Source: Arenibacter echinorum (GTDB taxonomy: Bacteria; Bacteroidota; Bacteroidia; Flavobacteriales; Flavobacteriaceae). Taken from it: DNA of 64,000 nucleotides. The translations under genes were made by a program, and so were the position numbers. The notes under the pieces were generated by a model. The model saw only the letters and a list, made by a program, of their open reading frames with translations, made no database searches and was not told where the DNA came from. Shown here in pieces: positions 23,065 to 31,656 of this stretch (positions are counted from its first letter, which is position 1; every line of letters begins with the position of its first letter). The stretch lies in NCBI RefSeq assembly GCF_003259375.1, contig NZ_QLLN01000006.1, positions 1 through 64,000 of the forward strand, given 5' to 3'.

Positions 23065-25041
23065 ATGAAAAAATTTAAGATCTCCAGAATCAGAAGTTTA
23101 AGTGTTCGAAGTTGTACTAGCGGCATTCCCATAATCGGTGTTACGGCCATCGTTCTATTTGCATTGTTTACCCCTATTAATTCAACGGCCCAACCCCATG
23201 AATACCATATTGCAAAATCTGGTAATGATAAGTCTGTTGGATTATCTAACTCACCGTTCAGGACCATATCCGCCGCTGCACAAATAGCTATGCCAGGCGA
23301 TACAATTACCGTACACGAAGGAATTTATAGGGAACGGGTAACCCCACGGAACGGTGGTTCAAATAATTTGAACAGAATTCTTTATCGAGCCGCTCCTGGC
23401 GAGAAAGTGATCATCAAAGGTTCGGAGATTGTTACGAATTGGAAAAAGGTAAAAGGTTCCGTTTGGAAAGCAGAAATACCCAATACTACTTTTAAGGACT
23501 ATAATCCATATTCAGATTTGCTTACAGGGGATTGGTTGGATAAAAAAGGGATGGAACATCATACGGGTGAAGTATTTCTTAATGGCGAATCATTGTATGA
23601 AAAGTCGTCGTTAAAAGATGTTTTTACTTCGGAGCCATATCCCGACTCAAGGGATAAAGAGGCCTCCATCTACACTTGGTATTCAGAAGTGGATACACAA
23701 AATACAACCATATGGGCTAATTTTCAAAAATTCGACCCTAACAAAGAATTGGTGGAGATCAATGCAAGGGAAAGCTGTTTTTATCCCGAGAAGACTGGAG
23801 TGGATTATATCACAGTACGCGGTTTTATTATGGACCAGGCAGCAACACAGTGGGCAGCGCCTACTGCCGAACAGATCGGTTTGATCGGCACACATTGGAG
23901 TAAAGGTTGGATCATCGAGGACAATTTTATCAGCAACTCAAAAGCGGTCGGTATTACCCTAGGAAAAGATAGGGCAACCGGGCAAAATGTTTGGTTGAAC
24001 AACCCGATAAAGGACGGGGCCACACACTATAACGAGGTTATTTTCAAGGCCCTGAACATCGGATGGTCCAAAGAAAAAATAGGCTCCCACCTTGTTCGGA
24101 ACAATGTAATATTTGATTGTGGACAGGCTGGAATCGTGGGCAGCCTAGGCGCTGTTTTTAGCGAAATTTATAATAACCATATTTACGATATATGGACGAA
24201 GAGAACATTTGAAGGTGCGGAATTGGCGGGAATAAAAATCCACGCGGCCATTGACATGCTCATTAAAAACAACAGGGTCCATAATGCCGGTAGAGGTATC
24301 TGGGTGGATTGGATGGCCCAAGGCACTAGAATAACTGGCAATCTATTATACGATAACACTATACAGGATTTGTTCACCGAAATGAACCATGGACCGTGTT
24401 TGATGGACAACAATATTTGTTTGTCAGAGACCTCGTTACGAGACTGGTCCGAGGGGGGTGCGTTCGTTCACAATCTTTTCATGGGTAGAGTCGAGATAGG
24501 CAAAGTGTTGGATCGCTCTTCTCCCTATCACTTACCGCACTCGACGAAATTAGCAGGATTAAGGAACATCAACTTAGGTGATAATCGTTTTTTCAACAAC
24601 ATTTTCGTAAAACCTGAAATTGCCACCTTGGGTACAGAAGAAAATGTGGTTACTTTTTATGGACTGGATGGGTATAAAATAGCCGAGTTTGAAAATGTGG
24701 CCAACGGTAACATTTACTATAATAATGCAAAACCAGCTGAAAAAGAAACAGATTTTATAGAAACACAGGCTTGGAAACCTGTAATTGCACTAGAAGAAAA
24801 AGGGGATGAAGTATATCTAAAAATGGATTGGGACACTTCTATTTTTAATTCGATTACCACACCAGTTACCACCAAAAGACTGGGTACAACCATTATATCC
24901 GAAGCGATATTCGAGAATCCTGATGGAATGCCCTATCTGTTTGATCTCGATTTCCAAGGAAATAAAAGAAACCTGGAAAAACCCTTACCTGGACCCTTTG
25001 AAAACATCAAGGAAGGAATAGGTACATACAAGGTTTGGTAA
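23065..25041 (+). CDS. Right-handed parallel beta-helix protein (DUF1565 / GH141-like), exported
   Basis: The 658-residue protein has a long signal region (hydrophobic at about 24-42) followed by the start of a beta-helix, HIAKSGNDKSVGLSNSPFRT, typical for DUF1565. Many NN and GN turns follow (NNVIFDCGQAGIVG, NNHIYDI, NNRVHNAGRGIWVDW, GNLLYDN). This fold is shared by polysaccharide lyases and by GH141-type fucosidases or xylanases. It probably acts on an extracellular glycan. Base composition is more GC-rich than the array to its left. The next gene, regulator 3, starts 20 bases downstream. Confidence 0.78.
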   Translation: MKKFKISRIRSLSVRSCTSGIPIIGVTAIVLFALFTPINSTAQPHEYHIAKSGNDKSVGLSNSPFRTISAAAQIAMPGDTITVHEGIYRERVTPRNGGSNNLNRILYRAAPGEKVIIKGSEIVTNWKKVKGSVWKAEIPNTTFKDYNPYSDLLTGDWLDKKGMEHHTGEVFLNGESLYEKSSLKDVFTSEPYPDSRDKEASIYTWYSEVDTQNTTIWANFQKFDPNKELVEINARESCFYPEKTGVDYITVRGFIMDQAATQWAAPTAEQIGLIGTHWSKGWIIEDNFISNSKAVGITLGKDRATGQNVWLNNPIKDGATHYNEVIFKALNIGWSKEKIGSHLVRNNVIFDCGQAGIVGSLGAVFSEIYNNHIYDIWTKRTFEGAELAGIKIHAAIDMLIKNNRVHNAGRGIWVDWMAQGTRITGNLLYDNTIQDLFTEMNHGPCLMDNNICLSETSLRDWSEGGAFVHNLFMGRVEIGKVLDRSSPYHLPHSTKLAGLRNINLGDNRFFNNIFVKPEIATLGTEENVVTFYGLDGYKIAEFENVANGNIYYNNAKPAEKETDFIETQAWKPVIALEEKGDEVYLKMDWDTSIFNSITTPVTTKRLGTTIISEAIFENPDGMPYLFDLDFQGNKRNLEKPLPGPFENIKEGIGTYKVW

Positions 25042-25061
25042 AAAATTGTTGAAAACAAACG

Positions 25062-25643
25062 ATGAGCAAAATTTTCTTTGAACAAATTTACAACCATCCT
25101 TCAATTAAAAAAGAAGATTATAAAACATTAATGGATTCGCATACCAAAGTTGAATTTTCTAAAAATGAACTTATATTAAATGAAGGAAAAACTAGCAATG
25201 AATATTACTTAATAGAAAATGGATTGTTCAGATCTTATGTCATAGACTTTAACGGAAATGAAATTACCACTAATTTTTTTGGTTCAAACCAAATATTAAT
25301 TGAAGTTGCTTCGCTATTTCTTCGCATCCCTTCAAAAGAAAATATACAAGCGCTTTCAGATGGAACTGTCTGGAAAATTGATTTTATCACTTTTCAAGAA
25401 TTGTTCAACAGCATAGCTGGATTTACCCAATGGGGAAGAACTTGGATGTCCAACCAACTTTTTATTTCAAAACAACGCTCTATTCATATGCTTACACAAA
25501 GTGCAACAGACCGATATTTGGCACTCATTGATGAACAACCACAAATCATCAAACAAGTTCCCTTAAAATACATAGCTTCTTATTTAGGAATTACCGATAC
25601 GTCCTTAAGTAGAATAAGAAAAGAAATCTCTTTGAATACATAA
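25062..25643 (+). CDS. Crp/Fnr-family transcription regulator 3
   Basis: The 193-residue protein has the beta-roll domain (FSKNELILNEGKTSNEYYLI at about 29-48) and the short helix-turn-helix YIASYLGITDTSLSRIRKEI at the C-terminus. Its recognition helix (TDTSLSRIRKE) differs from those of regulators 1 and 2, and so does the dyad found 3 bases after its stop. It is the likely controller of the run of small genes from 25719 to 29043. Confidence 0.88.
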   Translation: MSKIFFEQIYNHPSIKKEDYKTLMDSHTKVEFSKNELILNEGKTSNEYYLIENGLFRSYVIDFNGNEITTNFFGSNQILIEVASLFLRIPSKENIQALSDGTVWKIDFITFQELFNSIAGFTQWGRTWMSNQLFISKQRSIHMLTQSATDRYLALIDEQPQIIKQVPLKYIASYLGITDTSLSRIRKEISLNT

Positions 25644-25645
25644 AT

Positions 25646-25690
25646 CTTGTCTTATGACAAGTGACATCGATTTTGAATTTTTTAAATTTA
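25646..25690 (+). promoter_or_regulatory. Crp/Fnr operator and promoter for the run starting at 25719
   Basis: The dyad CTTGTC-TTAT-GACAAG spans 25646-25661 (six perfect pairs). A weak -7 box TAAATTTA lies at 25683-25690, again 37 bp from the dyad start. A TTTTG nearer by (25671-25675) breaks the spacing and is considered less likely. Confidence 0.5.
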
Positions 25691-25718
25691 TATTAATTAA
25701 TCCTAAAATAATTTAAAA

Positions 25719-26111
25719 ATGAAAAATGAAAATCCAGTTGTTTGGTTCGAAATTTATGTTGACGACCTAAAGAGAGCCAGAAAATTCTACGAAACCGTTT
25801 TTAAATTGGAATTAAACGAATTGCCTATGCCAGATACTGGAGAGGATTCTATGAAGATGTTGTTTTTCCCTAGCAATATGGAATCTATGAACAGCGCCTC
25901 TGGTGCTTTGGTAAAAATGGATGGATTTAAAGCAGGAAACAACAGTACTATTGTTTATTTTATGAGTGAAGATTGTAGTATTGAAGAAGCTAGAATTGCA
26001 AAAGCAGGAGGAAGTGTCTTTAAATCCAAACTTTCACTTGGTGACTATGGTTTCATGGTACTTGCAACAGATACTGAAGGCAATATGATTGGAATACACT
26101 CCATGAAATAA
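25719..26111 (+). CDS. VOC-family protein
   Basis: The 130-residue cytosolic protein is a single VOC/glyoxalase fold. It opens with VWFEIYVDDLKRARKFYETV and closes with GFMVLATDTEGNMIGIHSMK, the two conserved ends of the domain. Metal ligands are not certain. It is the first gene after the regulator-3 operator, 28 bases from the -7 box. An NTF2-like gene follows after eight bases, so they are probably co-transcribed. Confidence 0.85.
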   Translation: MKNENPVVWFEIYVDDLKRARKFYETVFKLELNELPMPDTGEDSMKMLFFPSNMESMNSASGALVKMDGFKAGNNSTIVYFMSEDCSIEEARIAKAGGSVFKSKLSLGDYGFMVLATDTEGNMIGIHSMK

Positions 26112-26119
26112 AAATCACA

Positions 26120-26497
26120 ATGACTAAAATAACCATAAAAACAGATTGTGGCCACTCTCCAAAAAAAGAATTCCTCAAGGATTTCAATGTGGCTTTCGGT
26201 AAGGGAAACACAGAATTTTTAACAGCAAATGTTACTGACGACATTGTTTGGACTATGGTAGGAAATAAGGTCATTGAAGGAAAGGAAGCGTTTGCCAAGG
26301 CAATACAACAAATGGCAGATTACAAGGTGTCAGAATGCATTATTGAAAAAATAGTTACCCATGGTAAAGAAGGAGCAGTAAATGGAGTAATGAAGATGGA
26401 TGATGGCAAAGAATATGCCTTTTCGGATTTTTACGAATTTAAAAATACAAAGTCAACAGATTTAAAAACAATAACATCATACCTAATCCAGATTTAA
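26120..26497 (+). CDS. NTF2-like / SnoaL-type small protein
   Basis: The 125-residue protein fits the nuclear-transport-factor-2-like fold: KKEFLKDFNVAFGKGNTEFL, TDDIVWTMVGNKVIEGKEAF, and a final strand KDGKEYAFSDFYEFKN-like segment. It belongs to the unnamed group of small Bacteroidota proteins found next to VOC and Crp genes. Function unknown. It follows the VOC gene by eight bases. Confidence 0.78.
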   Translation: MTKITIKTDCGHSPKKEFLKDFNVAFGKGNTEFLTANVTDDIVWTMVGNKVIEGKEAFAKAIQQMADYKVSECIIEKIVTHGKEGAVNGVMKMDDGKEYAFSDFYEFKNTKSTDLKTITSYLIQI

Positions 26498-26574
26498 TAC
26501 AGAGCGCAAAACGGAACCTATAATTGACCTACAAAATAAGTGAATGGTTAACAAGGCTGTAAATTCTAAACTCA

Positions 26575-26994
26575 ATGAAAACAAAGATGATTTGGGCTAA
26601 TTTAGGTGTAGAAAGTATAGCTAGGACCCAAAAATTTTATCGCGAATTAGGATTTAAATTAAACGGAGAACCAAATGAAGAATTGGTGAGCTTCATTTTT
26701 GGTGATAACAATTTTATTATTCACTTTTTCAAAAAGGGCAAATTGAAAGAAAGTATGGAAGGTGCACTGTCCGATTTGAGTACAGGAAACGAAATTATGT
26801 TTTCATTATCAGCAGAAACACAATCCGAGTATGACCAATGGGTGAAACAAATTAAAAAAGCTGGCGGAAAAATCCACTTTGATTCCAACATTGACCGGAA
26901 AGAGTTTTATGATAAAAATGGATATTATGTTTGCGTTTTTGCCGATCCGGACGGACACAAGTACAATCTACTCTATAACAAAAACAAACAATGA
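26575..26994 (+). CDS. VOC-family protein (lactoylglutathione-lyase-like)
   Basis: The 139-residue protein has the VOC pattern MIWANLGVESIARTQKFYRE at the start and GYYVCVFADPDGHKYNLLYN at the end. The last residues include the D-P-D-G-H element common in extradiol-dioxygenase-like folds. It overlaps the next gene by four bases (ATGA), which indicates translational coupling with the RibD-like reductase. Confidence 0.85.
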   Translation: MKTKMIWANLGVESIARTQKFYRELGFKLNGEPNEELVSFIFGDNNFIIHFFKKGKLKESMEGALSDLSTGNEIMFSLSAETQSEYDQWVKQIKKAGGKIHFDSNIDRKEFYDKNGYYVCVFADPDGHKYNLLYNKNKQ

Positions 26995-27611
26995 GCAAAA
27001 TTATCTTTGATAGCGGAATATCACTTGACGGCTTTTTCGCAGGTGATAACAGAAGTCCAAAAAACCCCATGGGTGGTGTATCAGGGAAACTACACCAATG
27101 GATGTTTAAACAAAAAGCATTTTGGAAACACATCAAAATGGAAGGTGGCGTAGAAAACGGGGCAGACTCCAAGTTAATAGACGATGTGTTCGCCAGAACA
27201 GGAGCTTACATTATGGGGAAACGCATGTTTGAAGAAGGCGAAGTCGTTTGGGCAGAAGATTTATATGAAGCCGATGTTTATGTACTCACACACGAAAAAC
27301 GGGAACCATGGGTGCAAAAGGGTTCCACTACTTTTTACTTCATTAATGATGGAATAGAAAGTGCCTTGGAAAAAGCAAGAAAATCGGCCAAAGGAAAGGA
27401 CATTAGAATACAGGGTGGCGCAAATACTATTCAGCAATTTCTAAATGCGGGACTTATTGACGAATGTTTTATTCATATTGCTCCAATTTTTTTGGGCAGC
27501 GGAATCCGACTATTTGACGGTATAGAAAAAGACAAGTATAAAATTCAAATTGCTGAAGTAATTCCATCTGACCTAACAACCCACTTGAGATACAAATTGT
27601 TGAAAAAATAA
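26991..27611 (+). CDS. Dihydrofolate-reductase / RibD C-terminal-like protein 1
   Basis: The 206-residue protein is a RibD_C-type reductase fold. It has SGISLDGFFAGDNRSPKNPM, a GAYIMGKRMFEEGE loop, VYVLTHEKREPW, and KDIRIQGGANTIQQFLNAGL followed by IDECFIHIAPIFLGSGIRLF. These are the standard NADPH-site and dimer elements of the family. The physiological substrate is unknown in these small stand-alone forms. It is translationally coupled to the VOC gene before it and followed after 36 bases by a paralogue. Confidence 0.88.
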   Translation: MSKIIFDSGISLDGFFAGDNRSPKNPMGGVSGKLHQWMFKQKAFWKHIKMEGGVENGADSKLIDDVFARTGAYIMGKRMFEEGEVVWAEDLYEADVYVLTHEKREPWVQKGSTTFYFINDGIESALEKARKSAKGKDIRIQGGANTIQQFLNAGLIDECFIHIAPIFLGSGIRLFDGIEKDKYKIQIAEVIPSDLTTHLRYKLLKK

Positions 27612-27647
27612 AAACCGGCAACTTGGGATTGATATAAAAACCGAAAT

Positions 27648-28193
27648 ATGCGAAAACTAATTGCGGCAATCAATATGACAGTGGATGGGATTTGCGACCA
27701 TACGGCCGGAATACCTGATGAGGAAATACATCAACATTATACTGAACTGTTAGGACAGGGAGACCTAATTTTATATGGTAGAAAAACTTACAAACTTATG
27801 GAATTTTGGCGACCATTTTTGGAAACCCCTTCAGAAGTCAAATCAATGAACGACTTTGCTTTGGCTATTGACAAAATTCCAAAAATTGTTTTTTCGCACA
27901 CCTTGAAAAGTGTTGAATGGAAAAGCGCAACAGTTGCTAATCGTAATTTAAAAGAAGAAGTGGAAGTGCTGAAGCAACAAGCAGGTAAGGACATTTTAGT
28001 AGGCAGTCGCAGCTTAATTATACAACTAATGAATCTTAATTTGATCGATGAATGCCAACTGTGTATTTATCCAGTAATTGCAGCAAAAGGTCTGGCATTA
28101 TTTGAAGACATAAAAGAAAGGACTATCCTAAAACTCATAAAAACTAAAACCTTTAAAGGAGGTGCAGTAATTCATTACTATAAACCGAAATAA
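27648..28193 (+). CDS. Dihydrofolate-reductase / RibD C-terminal-like protein 2
   Basis: The 181-residue protein has the same fold as its neighbour: MRKLIAAINMTVDGICDHTA, LILYGRKTYKLMEFW, and DILVGSRSLIIQLMNLNLID followed by ECQLCIYPVIAAKGLALF. Sequence divergence from the previous gene is large, so they were not duplicated recently. The NADPH-binding GGxS element is here VGSRS. Probably an NADPH-dependent reductase of unknown substrate. Confidence 0.86.
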   Translation: MRKLIAAINMTVDGICDHTAGIPDEEIHQHYTELLGQGDLILYGRKTYKLMEFWRPFLETPSEVKSMNDFALAIDKIPKIVFSHTLKSVEWKSATVANRNLKEEVEVLKQQAGKDILVGSRSLIIQLMNLNLIDECQLCIYPVIAAKGLALFEDIKERTILKLIKTKTFKGGAVIHYYKPK

Positions 28194-28240
28194 TGAAATA
28201 ATTCGTTTATCGGACGCAAGTAAGCCTAATAACTATAAAA

Positions 28241-28666
28241 ATGAAAAATCAAATATATCCTTGCCTTTGGTTTGATGGAAAAGCGCAAGAAGCGGCCCAA
28301 TTTTATTGTTCCATCTTTAAAAATTCAAAAATTACAGCAGACAATCAGACGGTGGTAACATTTGAATTGAACGGCAAAAAATTTATGGGACTAAATGGTG
28401 GCCCCGAATTTAAATTTAATGAAGCCGTATCCCTTGTTGTTGATTGTGAAACCCAAGAAGAAATTGACCATTTATGGGATAAATTAACTTCCGAGGGAGG
28501 AAAAGAAGGTAATTGTGGCTGGTTAAAAGATAAGTTTGGGGTTTCTTGGCAAATTGTGCCAACAGTTTTACCAAAACTTTTGAGCAATCCTGAAAAGGCA
28601 AAAAATGTTATGGAGGCCTTTATGAAAATGAAAAAGTTTGATATAGAAAAACTAATAAATTCTTAA
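28241..28666 (+). CDS. PhnB-like VOC protein (3-demethylubiquinone methyltransferase-like domain)
   Basis: The 141-residue protein belongs to the PhnB/3-dmu-9_3-mt group of the VOC superfamily. It has YPCLWFDGKAQEAAQFYCSI, the ELNGKKFMGLNGGPEFKFNE strand-loop, and the signature GWLKDKFGVSWQIVPTVLPK. Despite the domain name these proteins are not methyltransferases. It belongs to the run behind regulator 3; the broken DUF1801 gene begins five bases after its stop. Confidence 0.87.
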   Translation: MKNQIYPCLWFDGKAQEAAQFYCSIFKNSKITADNQTVVTFELNGKKFMGLNGGPEFKFNEAVSLVVDCETQEEIDHLWDKLTSEGGKEGNCGWLKDKFGVSWQIVPTVLPKLLSNPEKAKNVMEAFMKMKKFDIEKLINS

Positions 28667-28671
28667 TAATA

Positions 28672-29043
28672 ATGAGCGGAACGGATAACTTTAAAACAGT
28701 TCAAGAATACTTTGAATCCCAACCAATAAAAACCAAACAGGCATTACTTGAATTAAAGCAATGTATTCTAAAGGTTGCACCTGAGGCAACCGAATTGTTT
28801 AATTATAATATTCCAGCTTATGCATTGATTTAAGGTGGAAAAAGAGAGCAACAAATTATGATTGCCGGATATAAAACACACGTTGGTTTTTATCCTCACC
28901 CAACTACCATAGAAAAATTTAATTCAGAGCTAAGCAACTTTAAGAAAGGCAAAGGATCTGTTCAATTTCCTTTAAACAAATCGCTCCCCAAAGAGTTGAT
29001 AGAAAGTATGGTTGCCTATCGAATGGAATTATTAAAGCAGTAA
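28672..29043 (+). pseudogene. DUF1801 protein broken by one in-frame TAA
   Basis: ATG 28672 opens a frame reading MSGTDNFKTVQEYFESQPIK and, after PEATELFNYNIPAYALI, meets TAA at 28831-28833. The frame continues GGKREQQIMIAGYKTHVGFY through to TAA at 29043. DUF1801 proteins normally read through this point with an acidic residue (A-L-x-E-G-G-K), so GAA to TAA is the likely change. Both halves are otherwise intact. It ends the regulator-3 run; a complete DUF1801 gene exists at 36619. Confidence 0.75.
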
Positions 29044-29050
29044 TAAGGTT

Positions 29051-29280
29051 GATCAACAACGCGTATAATTAACCAGCCCCACATAATCATTCGCGCTTGC
29101 CATGCTTTTTGGCATGGTCCCTGCCCGAATAGGTACGCCCGACCGTACCGATTCGGGCGGGGGAGGGTTGCAAGTTCTCTGTGTACTCTTAAAATCCTAT
29201 GCACATACCTATTGTTCAGTTTCTTTTACTAACTTACCTCCTGCCCACACCAATGACCATATAATGAACCGTTGTCAGTA
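29051..29280 (+). repeat. attC-like element AR18, isolated
   Basis: The left arm is GATCAACAACGCGTATAATT (CAAC-N5-GTATA). The right arm is CCATATAATGAACCGTTGTC (TATAA-TGAACC-GTTG). At about 230 bp it is longer than the array elements. It contains a hairpin CTTGCCATGC-TTTTT-GGCATGG and a second inverted repeat CCCGAAT...ATTCGGG. It lies about 9.5 kb away from AR17 with no other element between. Confidence 0.6.
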
Positions 29281-29328
29281 TTTTAGGATAAAAACATCAT
29301 TTAAAATATTGAATAATAAAATATAATT

Positions 29329-30135
29329 ATGAAAAATATATTCATTTGTGCATTACTTATAACAGTCACTTCCGAATTTTTATATTCCCAGGATATAAAT
29401 AAGAACTTCAAATGGCCTGAAAATAAAAAAGTCGCAGTATGTTTAACATTTGATGATGGTCTAGATTCCCATCTGGATAACGCCATACCTATATTGGACT
29501 CTTTAAATGTAAAAGCCACTTTTTACTGTCCCGGAAATAAAGAATCTTTACATAATCGCACTTCTGAATGGAAAAAAATTGTTGAAAACGGACATGAACT
29601 AGGTAATCATTCGTTATTTCATCCATGTGATGGTAGGTTATTTGATTGGGTTACACCAGAATATGACCTAAACAATTATACTTTGGAACAAATGCGTATG
29701 GAATTATATACAGCCAACACCCTACTTAAGGCTGTTGATGGAAAAAGCCATAGAACTTATGGCTATACTTGCTCAAACTATACAGTACAGGGCGATACAA
29801 CCTACATAGATGTGGTAAAAGAACTATTTTCTGCAGCTAGAAGTGATGGGCCCATACCGGACACTATGGAGAATATTGACCTCAATTTTATGCCAAGTTG
29901 GTATGTAGACAGTCATACGGGTCAAGAATTGATTGATTATGTAAAAGAGGCAAGAGAAAAAGGCACTATTGCCACTTTTATGTTTCATAGTGTTGGAGGT
30001 GGTTACTTAAACGTATCCAATGAAGCCTTACGGGAATTATTAATTTACCTTAAAGAAAACGAAGAAGATTATTGGGTAGATACCTTTTACAATGTTACAG
30101 CATATATAGCCAAGCAATCAGACAAGACTAAATAA
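29329..30135 (+). CDS. Polysaccharide deacetylase family protein, exported
   Basis: The 268-residue protein has a signal peptide (IFICALLITVTSEFLYSQ) and a NodB-type carbohydrate esterase 4 domain. The catalytic motif TFDDG has D42 and D43, and the zinc motif HSxxHP is H94-S-L-F-H98-P. The later FMFHSVGG supplies the third conserved histidine. It removes acetyl groups from a glycan such as peptidoglycan or an environmental polymer. It stands right after element AR18, with 48 bases between. Confidence 0.88.
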   Translation: MKNIFICALLITVTSEFLYSQDINKNFKWPENKKVAVCLTFDDGLDSHLDNAIPILDSLNVKATFYCPGNKESLHNRTSEWKKIVENGHELGNHSLFHPCDGRLFDWVTPEYDLNNYTLEQMRMELYTANTLLKAVDGKSHRTYGYTCSNYTVQGDTTYIDVVKELFSAARSDGPIPDTMENIDLNFMPSWYVDSHTGQELIDYVKEAREKGTIATFMFHSVGGGYLNVSNEALRELLIYLKENEEDYWVDTFYNVTAYIAKQSDKTK

Positions 30136-30429
30136 ATCAGTGAGATTGGATAATTGAACAGTTTACGACAAGAGATCCACTTTATGATTGCATTGGCTCT
30201 TCATTTAAGACCTTTTTATTTAGTTTCTAATTGTGCCGTCTAAAAACCATAGTGTATTTTTAAAGTATATTTCAACTGCGATTCGGATAAATAGCCGGTT
30301 TCTAGAAAAAGACTAAATTAGTATCCACAATAAACCCGTTAAGCCTACAAATCGGCATTCCTAAATCCACAGTCCGGTCGTAAACCGGGGCTGCTGTTGC
30401 TGATTTGAAAGAATTGTACTAGAAACAGT
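30136..30429. other. 294-bp gap with a short inverted repeat
   Basis: No gene is seen. CCGGT-CGTAA-ACCGG at 30374-30388 is a five-pair dyad upstream of the serine hydrolase gene. A TTTG at 30404-30407 could be part of the -7 box. The dyad does not stand at the 37-bp spacing seen behind the Crp/Fnr genes. Confidence 0.3.
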
Positions 30430-31467
30430 ATGACTATAAAAAAATCAAAACGAATAATTAGAATCCTTTTGTTTCTTGGAACAATAATCTCATTATACTT
30501 TGTTCCATGGCCTATAGTAAAAGCGTGGATAGCTCCATTACCCGATACAGTACAGGAGCAAGTGGATATGGCTTCCGATTATGGATTTGATGGAATTATT
30601 GTTTATGCGGATGAAAAAGGCGAAAAACCTGAATTTTATGCTGCGGGTTATAAAAACAGAGAAAATAAAATCCCTGCGGACCCACATTCTTTGTTTAAAA
30701 TAGCCAGTGTAGGGAAACTTTATTTTGCTGTGGCTGTCGCTAAATTGGTACGAGATGGGACATTATCATTGGAGAAAACACTAGCTGATTATTTGCCCGA
30801 ATTAAAAGGAAGAATAGAATATGCAGATAAAATTACTTTGCGTATGTTGGTTCGGCACAAAAGTGGTATTCCAAATTACACTGATACTTACATGTACTGG
30901 GTGGCACCTAAGGAAACGGCAGATGAGAATCTTGCTTTGGTTTTGGATTTGCCCGCCAATTTTAAACCCGGTGAAGATTTTCAATATTCAAACACAAACT
31001 ATCTATTACTCGACAAAATAATGAACCGAGTACTGGGATACGCCACATTCCATTACATTCAAAAAGAGGTTTTGACACCATTGAAACTAAAACACACTTA
31101 TGGTTCCATCCAGGATGTAAATATGGATGATGTAATGAGCGGTTACTATGTAGGTTATGATATGGATCTAAAAACGGATGATATTGGTTCAATGTTGGCA
31201 ACCGCCGAAGATCTTGGTAAATTTATAAGAGCCTTAAATGAAGGGACTGTTTTTAAAGATAAAGAAGAACAGGAAATCTACACCTCAATTTACGAGTATG
31301 AACATACGGGTTTGATTCCAGGCTATCAAACCATCGCCAAATATCATAACGACATTGATGCAGTGATCATTCAATTTACAAATACGGTGAACTTTGAAGG
31401 TTACAACTGGAATTTATCGGAAGTAATGTATAGCAGAATTGTGAAAATAATTAAAAATAAAAACTAG
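30430..31467 (+). CDS. Serine hydrolase (class C beta-lactamase / D-peptidase fold)
   Basis: The 345-residue protein has one N-terminal membrane segment (about 10-30) and all three motifs of the family: S93-V-G-K96, Y186-S-N188, and HTG in YEHTGLIPGY near the C-terminus. The classical set makes activity likely, on peptides, esters or beta-lactams. It is more canonical than the array-borne paralogue at 2086. It is probably anchored in the inner membrane facing the periplasm. The Crp/Fnr gene 4 follows after about 190 bases. Confidence 0.88.
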   Translation: MTIKKSKRIIRILLFLGTIISLYFVPWPIVKAWIAPLPDTVQEQVDMASDYGFDGIIVYADEKGEKPEFYAAGYKNRENKIPADPHSLFKIASVGKLYFAVAVAKLVRDGTLSLEKTLADYLPELKGRIEYADKITLRMLVRHKSGIPNYTDTYMYWVAPKETADENLALVLDLPANFKPGEDFQYSNTNYLLLDKIMNRVLGYATFHYIQKEVLTPLKLKHTYGSIQDVNMDDVMSGYYVGYDMDLKTDDIGSMLATAEDLGKFIRALNEGTVFKDKEEQEIYTSIYEYEHTGLIPGYQTIAKYHNDIDAVIIQFTNTVNFEGYNWNLSEVMYSRIVKIIKNKN

Positions 31468-31656
31468 TCCCCGCTATCGCTATATTTCCTTATCCCAATA
31501 TGGTAAAAACTACAATATTAGTCACCAAACGGACTGCTTCCATTAGCGGCAAAGTGTACTCTTCCATGGCACCGTTCATTTTTTGTCCAGCCAGTATCGC
31601 AACTTTAAAAACATAAATCAATATCTTAACCCAACAAATCAAAAGATTAGTACATA

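Noticed and set aside
26544-26565. GGTTAACAAGGCTGTAAATTC as an element left arm
   Set aside because: No right arm follows, and the VOC gene starts within 20 bases.
29102-29326. 74-codon frame within element AR18
   Set aside because: It runs through the hairpins and right arm of the repeat.
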